Positions 57,609 to 64,000 of a stretch of 64,000 nucleotides of DNA are shown in pieces. Origin of the DNA: an uncultured Paracoccaceae bacterium (GTDB lineage Bacteria; Pseudomonadota; Alphaproteobacteria; Rhodobacterales; Rhodobacteraceae); the NCBI GenBank assembly GCA_947487205.1, contig CANKVU010000001.1, positions 248,001 to 312,000 of the forward strand. Reading direction: 5' to 3'. The notes under the pieces are model-generated. The model saw nothing but the letters and a program-made list of their open reading frames with translations. It was not told the origin of the DNA and made no database searches. The translations under genes were made by a program, and so were the position numbers. Position 1 is the first letter of the stretch; every line of letters begins with the position of its first letter.

Positions 57609-58435
57609 GGCGCCGCGAAGGACCGGTCGCCGGACAGGCTCGGCACCTTCTGCCGCGCAGCCTCCACCTGCGCCAGGTCGAGGTCGACCACCGCCGCGCC
57701 CGGCGCCGTTCCCATGTCGAGCAGCACCTCGCCCCAGGGCGCGACGACCATCGAATGTCCGTGCGTCTCGCGGCGGCGGCCCCGGATGGCGGCATGGCGG
57801 CCGGTCTGCGCGGGCGCGACGACGAAGCATCCCGTCTCGATCGCCCGGGCCCGCAGGAGCGGCTCCCAATGGGCGGCGCCAGTCACCGGGGAGAACGCGG
57901 AGGGCACCGCCAGCACCTGCGCCCCCGCTTGCGCCAGCGCGCGGTAGAGGGCGGGAAAGCGGATGTCGTAGCAGATCGTCAGCCCGATCCGCACCGCGCC
58001 GGCCGCGGCGAGGACGGCCCGCGTCCCGGGCCGGTAGCCGTCGGATTCGCGGTAGGTCTCGGCCTCGGACAGCGTCACGTCGAACATGTGGATCTTGTCG
58101 TAGCGGGCCGCGACCTGCCCCCCGGGATCGATCAGGAAAGACCGGTTGGCGAAGCGTCCGTCGGGATCGCCCGTGGCCAGCGCCAGCGATCCGGCGAGGA
58201 CCCAGAACCCGTGCCGCTCCGCCGCGCCGCACAGCGCGGCGAGAGTCGGGTCGGCGGCTTCGCGGCACAGGACGCGCGTCTGCCGCGTCCGACTGGTCGA
58301 GACGCAATTGGTGACCTCGGGGGTCGCGACGAGCTCCGCCCCGGCCCCGGCGGCCTCGGCCACGAGGTCGAGCGTGGCGGCGATGTTGGCGTCCGGATCG
58401 TCCGAGGAAGTGAGCTGGAGGAGGCCGACCCTCAC
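57605..58435 (-). CDS. Nit1-like carbon-nitrogen hydrolase (probable deaminated-glutathione amidase)
   Basis: A 276-residue nitrilase-superfamily amidase. The catalytic triad is visible: Glu in A-T-P-E-V-T-N, Lys in Y-D-K-I-H-M-F-D and Cys in I-C-Y-D-I-R-F-P. The K-I-H-M-F-D-V spacing and E-S-D-G-Y-R-P-G segment match the NIT1 group, which hydrolyses deaminated glutathione formed by transaminase side reactions. The start is GTG 58435, overlapping the grxC stop by four bases; the pairing with a glutaredoxin fits a glutathione role, although the exact substrate is inferred. Confidence 0.9.
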   Translation of the reverse strand: MRVGLLQLTSSDDPDANIAATLDLVAEAAGAGAELVATPEVTNCVSTSRTRQTRVLCREAADPTLAALCGAAERHGFWVLAGSLALATGDPDGRFANRSFLIDPGGQVAARYDKIHMFDVTLSEAETYRESDGYRPGTRAVLAAAGAVRIGLTICYDIRFPALYRALAQAGAQVLAVPSAFSPVTGAAHWEPLLRARAIETGCFVVAPAQTGRHAAIRGRRRETHGHSMVVAPWGEVLLDMGTAPGAAVVDLDLAQVEAARQKVPSLSGDRSFAAP

Positions 58436-58686
58436 CCCAGCATTCCGTCGAGCCGCCCGGTCCTCTCCAGGGCCGCGAGGTCGTCGAACCCGCCCACATG
58501 GGCGCCGTCGATGAAGATCTGAGGCACGGTGCGGCGCCCGTTCGCCCGTTGCATCATCGCCGCGCGGGTGTCGGGGTCGCGGGACACGTCGGTTTCGGTG
58601 AAGGCGGCGTCCTTGGCGGCTAGCAGCCGCTTGGCCGCATGGCAATAGCCGCAGAGCGGCGTGGTGTAGATCTCGACCTGGGCCAT
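58432..58686 (-). CDS. grxC: Glutaredoxin 3
   Basis: An 84-residue thiol-disulfide reductant that uses glutathione. The active site is Cys12-Gly-Tyr-Cys15 where most GrxC proteins have C-P-Y-C; the cis-proline T-V-P-Q-I-F-I and G-G-F-D-D glutathione motifs are intact. It overlaps the amidase gene by GTGA and lies 36 bases after the comF stop, so comF-grxC-amidase may be a single transcript. Confidence 0.96.
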   Translation of the reverse strand: MAQVEIYTTPLCGYCHAAKRLLAAKDAAFTETDVSRDPDTRAAMMQRANGRRTVPQIFIDGAHVGGFDDLAALERTGRLDGMLG

Positions 58687-58722
58687 CCGGCATTCCTCTT
58701 CGCTGTGCGGGACCCCACCGAT

Positions 58723-59445
58723 CTAGGCGTCGCGGACGACGCGCGCCAGTGCGAGGACGCGCACGTCCGCCGCCCCCGCCGCACGGGCCGCCCGCGCCGC
58801 CGCCGCGAGCGTCGCGCCCGAGGTCATCACGTCGTCGACGAGCATAACCGAGCGCCCGGCCATCCGGCCGCCCTGCCGGGGATGGGGGGCGATCGCGTCC
58901 GCGAGATCCTCGGCGCGCTGGGCCCGGGTGCGGTCCTGCATCGGGGCGGTGTGCCGGATGCGGATCAGCGCCATCGGCGCGACCTCGGCCCCGGTGAGGC
59001 GCGCGATTCCGTGTGCCAGGAGCGCCGCCTGGTTGTAGCGCCGGCGCAGGCGGCGCATCCAGTGGATCGGGATCGGCACGAGAAGCGGCGCCTCGGGCCA
59101 GATCGGCGCGCCCGCGCGCACCATCCAGCGCGCCGCCGGCGGCACAAGGTCCAGCCGGTCGCCGTGCTTCAGCCGCAAGACGAAGGTGCGCGCCCGCCCC
59201 TCATAGGCGAGCGCGGCGCGGCCGCGGCTCCAGGGGCGGGAAGTGAAAAGGCACTCGTCGCAGCGGTCGCCGGGCTCGGATTCACCGGCCAGCGGCGCCC
59301 CGCAGAGCTCGCAGACCCCGCCCGACAGGAAGCGCGTCCCCCGCCAGCACGCGGCACAGAGATGGCCGGTCTGCACCGTCTCGGCATCGCACATGGCGCA
59401 GGTCGGCGGGTAGACGGCGTCGAGCACCGATTGCAACACACCCAT
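58723..59445 (-). CDS. comF: ComF family protein (phosphoribosyltransferase-like)
   Basis: A 240-residue protein. The N-terminal third is a zinc-binding region with four Cys pairs (C-A-M-C, C-A-A-C, C-E-L-C, C-D-E-C), and the C-terminal part is a PRTase fold with R-Y-N-Q-A-A-L-L near residue 131 and the PRPP loop V-M-L-V-D-D-V-M-T-S-G-A-T near 200. ComF helps import single-stranded DNA in naturally competent bacteria; in others the role is unclear. ATG 59445 is used because AGGAGGT lies nine bases upstream; a further upstream ATG would overlap the divergent gene. Confidence 0.9.
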   Translation of the reverse strand: MGVLQSVLDAVYPPTCAMCDAETVQTGHLCAACWRGTRFLSGGVCELCGAPLAGESEPGDRCDECLFTSRPWSRGRAALAYEGRARTFVLRLKHGDRLDLVPPAARWMVRAGAPIWPEAPLLVPIPIHWMRRLRRRYNQAALLAHGIARLTGAEVAPMALIRIRHTAPMQDRTRAQRAEDLADAIAPHPRQGGRMAGRSVMLVDDVMTSGATLAAAARAARAAGAADVRVLALARVVRDA

Positions 59446-59465
59446 CGCGGCAATACCTCCTGTCC

Positions 59466-60311
59466 ATGACGACACCGCCCCGACTGACCGACCGCGCCGC
59501 GCTCGGGCGCCACCGCGCCCGCGCCAAGCCCGACGCCTTGTTCCTGCACGAGCTGGCCGCCGACCAGATCGAGGATAGGCTGGGAATGGTTAAGCGCTCC
59601 TTTACCGATATCGCCGTGGTCACCGGCCATCCCGCGCCCTGGGCCGCCCGGTTCCCCGGCGCGCGGGTCGTGGCCGATGCCGAGGTGCTGGACCTAGACC
59701 CCGGGGCGCACGACCTCGTCCTTCACGCCATGGCGCTGCACTGGGCGGACGATCCCGTGGGCCAGCTGGTTCAGTGCCGCCGCGCCCTGATCCCCGACGG
59801 CCTGATGCTGGCCGTCTTTCCCGGCGGACGCAGCCTGTGGGAACTGCGCGCCGCGCTGGCCGAGGCCGAGAGCCGCCTGACGGGCGGGCTGTCGCCCCGC
59901 GTCGCGCCGCTGCCCGAGATCCGCGACGCGGGCCAGCTGCTGCAGCGGGCGGGCCTTGCCCTGCCGGTGGCCGACGTGGACCGCTCGATCATCACCTATG
60001 CCGACGCGCTGGCGCTGATGCGCGAGCTGCGGGCCATGGGCGAGGGCAACGCGCTGGAAAGCCGCGACCGGCGCACGCCGCCGCGCGCCCTCTTTGCCGA
60101 GGCGGCGCGGATCTATGGCGCGGCCTATCCGGCGGCGGACGACCCCGCGCGCATCCGCGCGACCTGCGACCTGGTGCACCTGTCCGGCTGGTCCCCGGCG
60201 GAGGACCAGCCCAAGCCCCTGCGCCCCGGATCGGCGACGGCGCGGCTGGCCGACGCCATCGGCGGGACCGAGCGCCCGCTGCGCGACGATTCGCGCGGCA
60301 CCGGCGATTGA
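59466..60311 (+). CDS. SAM-dependent methyltransferase-fold protein, NDUFAF5-like
   Basis: A 281-residue class I methyltransferase-fold protein. After a basic start come L-F-L-H-E-L-A-A-D-Q-I-E-D-R-L, the nucleotide region V-V-T-G-H-P, D-L-V-L-H-A-M-A-L-H-W near residue 82, and P-D-G-L-M-L-A-V-F-P-G-G-R-S-L near 111. The pattern, including the W-A-D-D-P-V-G segment, resembles the alphaproteobacterial relatives of NDUFAF5, an assembly factor that hydroxylates an arginine in complex I subunit NDUFS7. BioC-like methyltransferases are the alternative. It is divergent from comF with 20 bases between starts, and hemH follows 60 bases later. Confidence 0.85.
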   Translation: MTTPPRLTDRAALGRHRARAKPDALFLHELAADQIEDRLGMVKRSFTDIAVVTGHPAPWAARFPGARVVADAEVLDLDPGAHDLVLHAMALHWADDPVGQLVQCRRALIPDGLMLAVFPGGRSLWELRAALAEAESRLTGGLSPRVAPLPEIRDAGQLLQRAGLALPVADVDRSIITYADALALMRELRAMGEGNALESRDRRTPPRALFAEAARIYGAAYPAADDPARIRATCDLVHLSGWSPAEDQPKPLRPGSATARLADAIGGTERPLRDDSRGTGD

Positions 60312-60371
60312 CGGAAGGGCGCAAAGCTGTATCTGAGCCCGGACTTGCAGACGCTGACAGGACCCCGCACC

Positions 60372-61460
60372 ATGCTGGACGGCAAATCGGACAAGGGCGC
60401 CCCGCTCTTCTCGGCCCGCGACATGGCTCGCCCGGACCACGCCCCCGACGACCATCCGAAGGTTCCGGCGGCCAAGATCGGCATCCTATTGGCCAATCTC
60501 GGCACGCCGGACGGCTATGATTACTGGTCCATGCGGCGCTACCTGAACGAGTTCCTGTCCGACCGGCGGGTGATCGATTATTCGCCGCTGGTCTGGCAGC
60601 CGCTGCTGCAGGGGGTGATCCTGTCCAAGCGCCCGTTCTCTTCCGGGGCGGCCTACAAGTCGATCTGGAACGAGGCGGCGGGGGAGAGCCCGCTGATGAC
60701 CATCACCAAGTCGCAGACGGAGAAGCTGTCCGCGGCGCTATCGGAGCGGTTCGGCGACGGGGTCGTGGTCGATTTCTGCATGCGCTACGGCAATCCCTCG
60801 ACCGTGTCGCGCGTGCGGCGGATGGTGCAGGAGGGATGCACCAGGATCCTGTTCTTCCCGCTCTATCCCCAATATGCCGGCGCTACCGTCGCGACCGCGA
60901 ACGACCAGTTCTTTCGCGCGCTGATGAAGGAGAAATGGCAGCCCGCGTCGCGCACGGTGCCGCCCTATTTCGACCGCCCGTCCTATATCGACGCGCTGGC
61001 GGGATCGGTGGAGCGGACCTATGGCGCGATGGAGACGCCGCCCGACATGCTGGTATGCTCCTATCACGGTGTGCCGCAGCGCTATCTGATGGAGGGCGAC
61101 CCCTATCATTGCCAGTGCCAGAAGACGACGCGCCTGCTGCAGGAGCGGCTGGGCTGGGCCGACGACCGGATCACCACCACCTTCCAGTCCCGGTTCGGCC
61201 CGGAGGAATGGCTGAAGCCCTATACGGTCGAGGAGGTGGCGCGTCTGGCCGAACGCGGCGTGAAGCGGATCGCCGTCTGTGCCCCCGCCTTCTCGGCCGA
61301 TTGCATCGAGACGCTGGAGGAGATCAACGAGGAGATCCGCGAGAGCTTCGAGGAGGCCGGCGGTGAAAGCTTCACCTACATTCCCTGTCTCAACGACGAC
61401 GCGGCTCATATTGCCGCGTTGGAAGAGGTGATCGTGGAGAACCTGGCGGGCTGGACCTGA
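60372..61460 (+). CDS. hemH: Ferrochelatase
   Basis: A 362-residue enzyme that inserts Fe2+ into protoporphyrin IX, the last step of haem synthesis. The N-terminal N-L-G-T-P, R-R-Y-L-N-E-F-L-S-D-R-R-V-I-D motif is near residue 58; the metal-binding His is in C-S-Y-H-G-V-P-Q-R-Y and the acidic partner in F-S-A-D-C-I-E-T-L-E-E-I. The pair of cysteines in Y-H-C-Q-C-Q-K-T-T lies where some ferrochelatases bind a [2Fe-2S] cluster or structural metal, but this is not proven. ATG 60372 is preferred over an upstream in-frame TTG (60345). Confidence 0.97.
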   Translation: MLDGKSDKGAPLFSARDMARPDHAPDDHPKVPAAKIGILLANLGTPDGYDYWSMRRYLNEFLSDRRVIDYSPLVWQPLLQGVILSKRPFSSGAAYKSIWNEAAGESPLMTITKSQTEKLSAALSERFGDGVVVDFCMRYGNPSTVSRVRRMVQEGCTRILFFPLYPQYAGATVATANDQFFRALMKEKWQPASRTVPPYFDRPSYIDALAGSVERTYGAMETPPDMLVCSYHGVPQRYLMEGDPYHCQCQKTTRLLQERLGWADDRITTTFQSRFGPEEWLKPYTVEEVARLAERGVKRIAVCAPAFSADCIETLEEINEEIRESFEEAGGESFTYIPCLNDDAAHIAALEEVIVENLAGWT

Positions 61461-61468
61461 CACGAAAA

Positions 61469-61495
61469 GGGCGGCCGGAGGAACTCCGGCCGCCC
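61469..61495. terminator. Bidirectional terminator between hemH and the small envelope gene
   Basis: GGGCGGCCGGA (61469-61479) and TCCGGCCGCCC (61485-61495) form a perfect 11-base-pair stem with a five-base loop. On the minus strand it is followed by TTTTC, making it a good terminator for the small gene; on the plus strand it is followed by GTTC and would end hemH less efficiently. Confidence 0.75.
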
Positions 61496-61516
61496 GTTCA
61501 ACCGGAAAGAACCCGA

Positions 61517-61705
61517 TCAGTCGGTCGCGGCGACGGCGGCCACGACGGCGAGCAGCAGCAGCGGAATCACGAAGCCGCCCGAGGAACCCGAGGATTCTTC
61601 GACGACGACGGCGGGTTCCATGACCGGCGGCTCCGCGACCATGCCGCCGGCATAGGCGCCGGTGGCAGCGACGGACAGAGCGGCGGCAAGAGCGATCTTC
61701 TTCAT
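61517..61705 (-). CDS. Small envelope protein with signal peptide and C-terminal membrane segment
   Basis: A 62-residue protein: a Sec signal (M-K-K-I-A-L-A-A-A-L-S-V-A-A-T-G-A-Y-A), a short acidic, Pro/Val-rich periplasmic part (G-G-M-V-A-E-P-P-V-M-E-P-A-V-V-V-E-E), a Ser/Gly stretch, and a C-terminal hydrophobic helix ending in A-T-D. ATG 61705 has an excellent ribosome binding site (GGAGAG). I believe similar small proteins lie beside hemH in many Rhodobacteraceae, but no function is known to me. It converges on hemH with a shared terminator. Confidence 0.82.
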   Translation of the reverse strand: MKKIALAAALSVAATGAYAGGMVAEPPVMEPAVVVEESSGSSGGFVIPLLLLAVVAAVAATD

Positions 61706-61853
61706 CTTTCTCTCCAGTTTAGCCTGGTGCCTTTGTATCGGTGAGGCGGCAGCAGGCACCCAAAGACTGTACCTCGTCCCGTGATATACGCGACAAGGCG
61801 CATGGCTGGCAAAGCCCGGACAGGCAAGGAAAGTTCCCCCCGCGCCGGTGCTG

Positions 61854-62441
61854 TCAAATAAGCAACACCTGGGTCCCGACCGTGGTGAGCGAGAAGAGCT
61901 CTGCGATATGCTCGTTGTAGAGACCGATGCAGCCGTTGGACGAGCGCCGCCCGATCTTGCGCGTGTCCTGCGTGCCGTGGATCCGGTAATATTGCCAGCT
62001 GAGATACAATGCGTGAGTTCCGAGCGGATTTTCCGGCCCCGGGCCGATGAAGTCGGGCCATTCGGGATTGCGCGCCTTCATCTCGGGCGTGGGCGCCCAG
62101 CTTGGCCCCTCGACCTTGCGAATCACCTCGGTGCGGCCGCGGCGGGTCAATTCGTCGGTCTGCGGCACGGAGGTCGGATAGAGCTTGTAGAGGCTCTCGT
62201 CCTCGCCCCAGAAATGCAGGGCGCGGGACTGGATGTCGCACAGGACCGCGCCGCCGGCCAGAGTGTCGAAATGCGGCCGCCAGTCGCGCGTGCGGAAGCT
62301 CGACGCGTTGCGCCGCGTTTCCTGAGAAAGGGGCGCCGTGAACTCGGTCGATCCGCTCTGCTGCGCGATCGCCGGCGCGGCCAGGGCGGTCGCGGCCCCC
62401 GCGACGAACAGGCGGCGGGACAGGCGGAAGGGAGGGGTCAT
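61854..62441 (-). CDS. Tat-exported L,D-transpeptidase (YkuD domain)
   Basis: A 195-residue periplasmic transpeptidase. The N-terminus R-L-S-R-R-L-F-V-A-G-A-A-T is a Tat signal, cleaved near A-I-A-Q. The catalytic motif is H-G-T-Q-D-T-R-K-I-G-R-R-S-S-N-G-C-I-G-L, with Cys as nucleophile. A segment W-P-D-F-I-G-P-G-P-E-N-P-L-G precedes it, typical of the ErfK/YbiS type, which links peptidoglycan stems to each other or to lipoproteins. ATG 62441 begins the Tat signal. It is divergent from the CAP lipoprotein gene. Confidence 0.93.
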   Translation of the reverse strand: MTPPFRLSRRLFVAGAATALAAPAIAQQSGSTEFTAPLSQETRRNASSFRTRDWRPHFDTLAGGAVLCDIQSRALHFWGEDESLYKLYPTSVPQTDELTRRGRTEVIRKVEGPSWAPTPEMKARNPEWPDFIGPGPENPLGTHALYLSWQYYRIHGTQDTRKIGRRSSNGCIGLYNEHIAELFSLTTVGTQVLLI

Positions 62442-62598
62442 GCTCAGCCTCTGGTCGGTGTTTTCCGCAAGGTTACGCGGTCGTGATCGGCACGGCAAAT
62501 CACGCGGGCGTGCGGGCGTCGATTGAACGGCGGCGCGCGACAGGCTACTGCGCCGGGGAGCGTCCCGTGCCAGCGGACCGAACCGGAGGAAACTGCCC

Positions 62599-63165
62599 AT
62601 GCCGCGGCCTGCCGTGCTCATCGCCCTTCTGCTCCTCTCGGCCTGCGCCTACGGGCCGCCGCCCGCCATCGGCCCCGCGGGCGGTCCGGGGCCGCGCGCC
62701 TACGCGATCACGCCGCAGATGGAGGACGAGATCCAGCTTCGCTTCGCCGACGGGATGAACGCGATCCGGCGATCGGCCGGCGCCGCGCCCGTCCGGCTCG
62801 ATGCGGAACTGACGGCCGCCGCCGCCACCCATGCGCGCGACATGAGCGTGCAGAACCGGCCCTGGCATTTCGGCTCCGACGGGTCGTCGCCGCTGGAGCG
62901 GGTGCGGCGCGCGGGCTATTCCGGCCGGCTTCTGGGGGAGAACATCTCGGAGACCTACGAGACGGAACTGGAGACGCTGGCGGCCTGGATGCAATCGCCG
63001 GGCACGCGGGACGTGATCACCGACGCGGCCGCGCGGGACCTGGGTTTCGCCTGGTTCCAGGAGCCGGGCGGCAAGATCTGGTGGACCATGGTCACCGGCA
63101 CCCGGTCGCAGGCCGCCATCGCGGCGCAATCGAGCCCCCAGGTCCTGCCGCCGATGGGCCGCTAG
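62599..63165 (+). CDS. CAP-domain lipoprotein
   Basis: A 188-residue protein with a lipoprotein signal (L-L-L-L-S-A-C near residue 15, lipidation at Cys). The mature part is a CAP/SCP domain: A-A-A-A-T-H-A-R-D-M-S, H-F-G-S-D-G-S-S-P-L-E-R-V-R-R-A-G-Y and L-G-E-N-I-S are family signatures, and W-W-T-M-V-T-G is near the end. Bacterial CAP proteins have varied or unknown roles at the cell surface. Its stop shares CTAG with the converging L,D-transpeptidase gene. Ribosome binding site GGAGGAAAC precedes the ATG. Confidence 0.9.
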   Translation: MPRPAVLIALLLLSACAYGPPPAIGPAGGPGPRAYAITPQMEDEIQLRFADGMNAIRRSAGAAPVRLDAELTAAAATHARDMSVQNRPWHFGSDGSSPLERVRRAGYSGRLLGENISETYETELETLAAWMQSPGTRDVITDAAARDLGFAWFQEPGGKIWWTMVTGTRSQAAIAAQSSPQVLPPMGR

Positions 63166-63662
63166 GGATAGATGCTGATCGGCGTGCCGTCGCGCACCAT
63201 CGCGTAGATCTGCTCCATCTCTGCGTCGCTGACGGCGATGCAGCCCGCCGTCCAGTCCCGTGGGGACCCCTTGAGATAGGTCGGACCGCGGCCGTGGATG
63301 AAGATGTCGCCCCCCGGCGGACGGCCGATGCCGCGCGCGACCTCCACGTCCCGGACGTTGGGATAGGAGATCCCGACCGAGAGGTGGTAGCGGCTGTCGG
63401 GATTGCGCTTGTCGATCCAGTAATGACCTTCGGGGGTGCGGCCGTCGCCCTCGAACTGCTTGTGGCCCTCGGGCGAGAAGCCCAGCCCGACGCCGTAGGA
63501 GCGCAGGATCGTGCGGTCGTTGAGCAGGTAGAGTTGGCGCGCGCTCTTGTCGATGACGACGCGCGTCACCTCGGGGCCGTCGTATTGCCGGAACTTGGAG
63601 GATCCGCAGGCCGACAGCGCGGCCAGCACGAATCCAAGGAGGATCGTTCTGAAGATGGTCAT
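63162..63662 (-). CDS. L,D-transpeptidase lipoprotein (YkuD domain)
   Basis: A 166-residue protein with a lipoprotein signal (A-A-L-S-A-C-G near residue 19). The YkuD domain runs from V-I-D-K-S-A-R-Q-L-Y-L-L to the catalytic motif H-G-R-G-P-T-Y-L-K-G-S-P-R-D-W-T-A-G-C-I-A-V-S. G-R-T-P-E-G-H-Y is the usual upstream segment. It is a second, shorter transpeptidase in this cluster, placed in a membrane rather than released by Tat. Its stop overlaps that of the CAP lipoprotein gene. Confidence 0.92.
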   Translation of the reverse strand: MTIFRTILLGFVLAALSACGSSKFRQYDGPEVTRVVIDKSARQLYLLNDRTILRSYGVGLGFSPEGHKQFEGDGRTPEGHYWIDKRNPDSRYHLSVGISYPNVRDVEVARGIGRPPGGDIFIHGRGPTYLKGSPRDWTAGCIAVSDAEMEQIYAMVRDGTPISIYP

Positions 63663-63759
63663 GAATCTGCTCGCTGCCTCGCGGGGGTTTTCCCCCGTCT
63701 ATCGGCCTCTGAATACCCAAGAAACCCGGTATCCTGCCGTCACGAAGTCGTGAGAAAAA

Positions 63760-64000
63760 CTAACGCCGGGTGAAGGCCGCGGCGAGTTCCACGTGGTTCG
63801 ACCACCGGAACTGGTCCACGACCCGGATCCAGTCGATCCCGAACCCCGCCTCGCAGAGGATCGCCGCGTCGCGGGCGAAGGTCACGGGATTGCACGACAC
63901 CGCCGCGACGACATCCACCTGCGCGCCGGCGATCTGACGCATCTGCGCCTCGGCGCCGGCACGGGGCGGATCGACCACGACCGCGTCGAACCGCGCCAGT
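63760..64000 (-). CDS. TrmA-family RNA (uracil-5-)-methyltransferase, C-terminal part
   Basis: Only the last 79 or so codons lie in the window; the start is beyond the right edge. The visible part holds V-V-V-D-P-P-R-A-G-A, the SAM-domain motif, and V-S-C-N-P-V-T-F-A-R-D-A, which contains the catalytic Cys of m5U methyltransferases, then the C-terminal D-Q-F-R-W-S-N-H-V-E-L. RlmD/RlmC/TrmA cannot be told apart from this fragment. Confidence 0.88.
   Translation of the reverse strand, partial: LARFDAVVVDPPRAGAEAQMRQIAGAQVDVVAAVSCNPVTFARDAAILCEAGFGIDWIRVVDQFRWSNHVELAAAFTRR

Noticed and set aside
61144-61153. CRISPR arrays, tRNA genes, insertion sequences or phage genes anywhere in the window
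   Set aside because: I looked for regular repeats, cloverleaf sequences, transposase and integrase motifs throughout and found none; the marked position is only a placeholder.

Overview
The window is a G+C-rich (roughly 70%) alphaproteobacterial chromosome segment. Gene order and protein types fit the Rhodobacterales/Rhodobacteraceae: a PhaAB-type Mrp antiporter, secA divergent from a parvulin-argJ-mutT run, lptCAB followed by hpf-ptsN, hemH beside a small envelope protein, and a complex-I-assembly-type methyltransferase. I see no rRNA, tRNA, insertion sequence, prophage or CRISPR array. Coding density is high and the segment reads as core chromosome with a metabolic accessory block between about 11 and 23 kb.

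Layout. 1-2.7 kb (minus): pyrB, a tail-anchored protein and a dihydroorotase-like gene cut by the window edge. 2.9-5.8 kb (plus): uracil-DNA glycosylase and phosphoesterase (overlapping), a YghU-type glutathione transferase and moaB. 5.9-10.7 kb (plus): an RND efflux adaptor and pump. 10.8-15.3 kb (plus): ribbon-helix-helix protein, glyoxalase, a Tat-exported subunit with a GMC flavoprotein, and a PhoD-like phosphatase. 15.3-22.6 kb: two molybdenum hydroxylases arranged tail to tail, a three-subunit PaoABC type (plus) and an IorAB type with a di-haem c-type cytochrome (minus). 22.7-29.6 kb: a ribokinase converging on a six-gene Mrp Na+/H+ antiporter operon (minus). 30-33.8 kb (plus): RNase D, lptC-lptA-lptB, hpf, ptsN. 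33.9-36.4 kb (minus): galU, cysQ, alkB. 36.6-40.5 kb (plus): dnaK, dnaJ, radC. 40.5-44.7 kb (minus): a binding-protein/OmpA fusion and secA. 44.9-49.1 kb (plus): parvulin, argJ, mutT, an OmpA-like protein and a Sel1-repeat protein. 49.1-55.7 kb (minus): a membrane protein with a LytR_C-like end, then infB, ylxR, nusA, rimP. 55.8-64 kb: proline iminopeptidase, ubiG, a Nit1-like amidase with grxC, comF, a methyltransferase, hemH, a small envelope protein, two L,D-transpeptidases around a CAP lipoprotein, and the end of a TrmA-family RNA methyltransferase.

How the genes work together. Most blocks are housekeeping: pyrimidine synthesis, LPS transport, chaperones, protein export, translation factors, haem and ubiquinone synthesis, peptidoglycan cross-linking. 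The 11-23 kb block is oxidative and periplasm-directed: a Tat-exported flavoprotein complex and a Tat-exported molybdenum hydroxylase both need c-type cytochrome acceptors, and moaB nearby serves molybdenum cofactor synthesis.

The points most worth a second look are: a dihydroorotase that has lost key metal and catalytic residues beside pyrB; a family-4-like uracil-DNA glycosylase without its Fe-S cysteines; a possible attenuator plus leader peptide in front of rimP-nusA-infB; two convergent envelope proteins with matching LytR_C-like C-terminal domains; and three of nine convergent gene pairs whose stop codons share a single CTAG, although that tetramer is very rare here.
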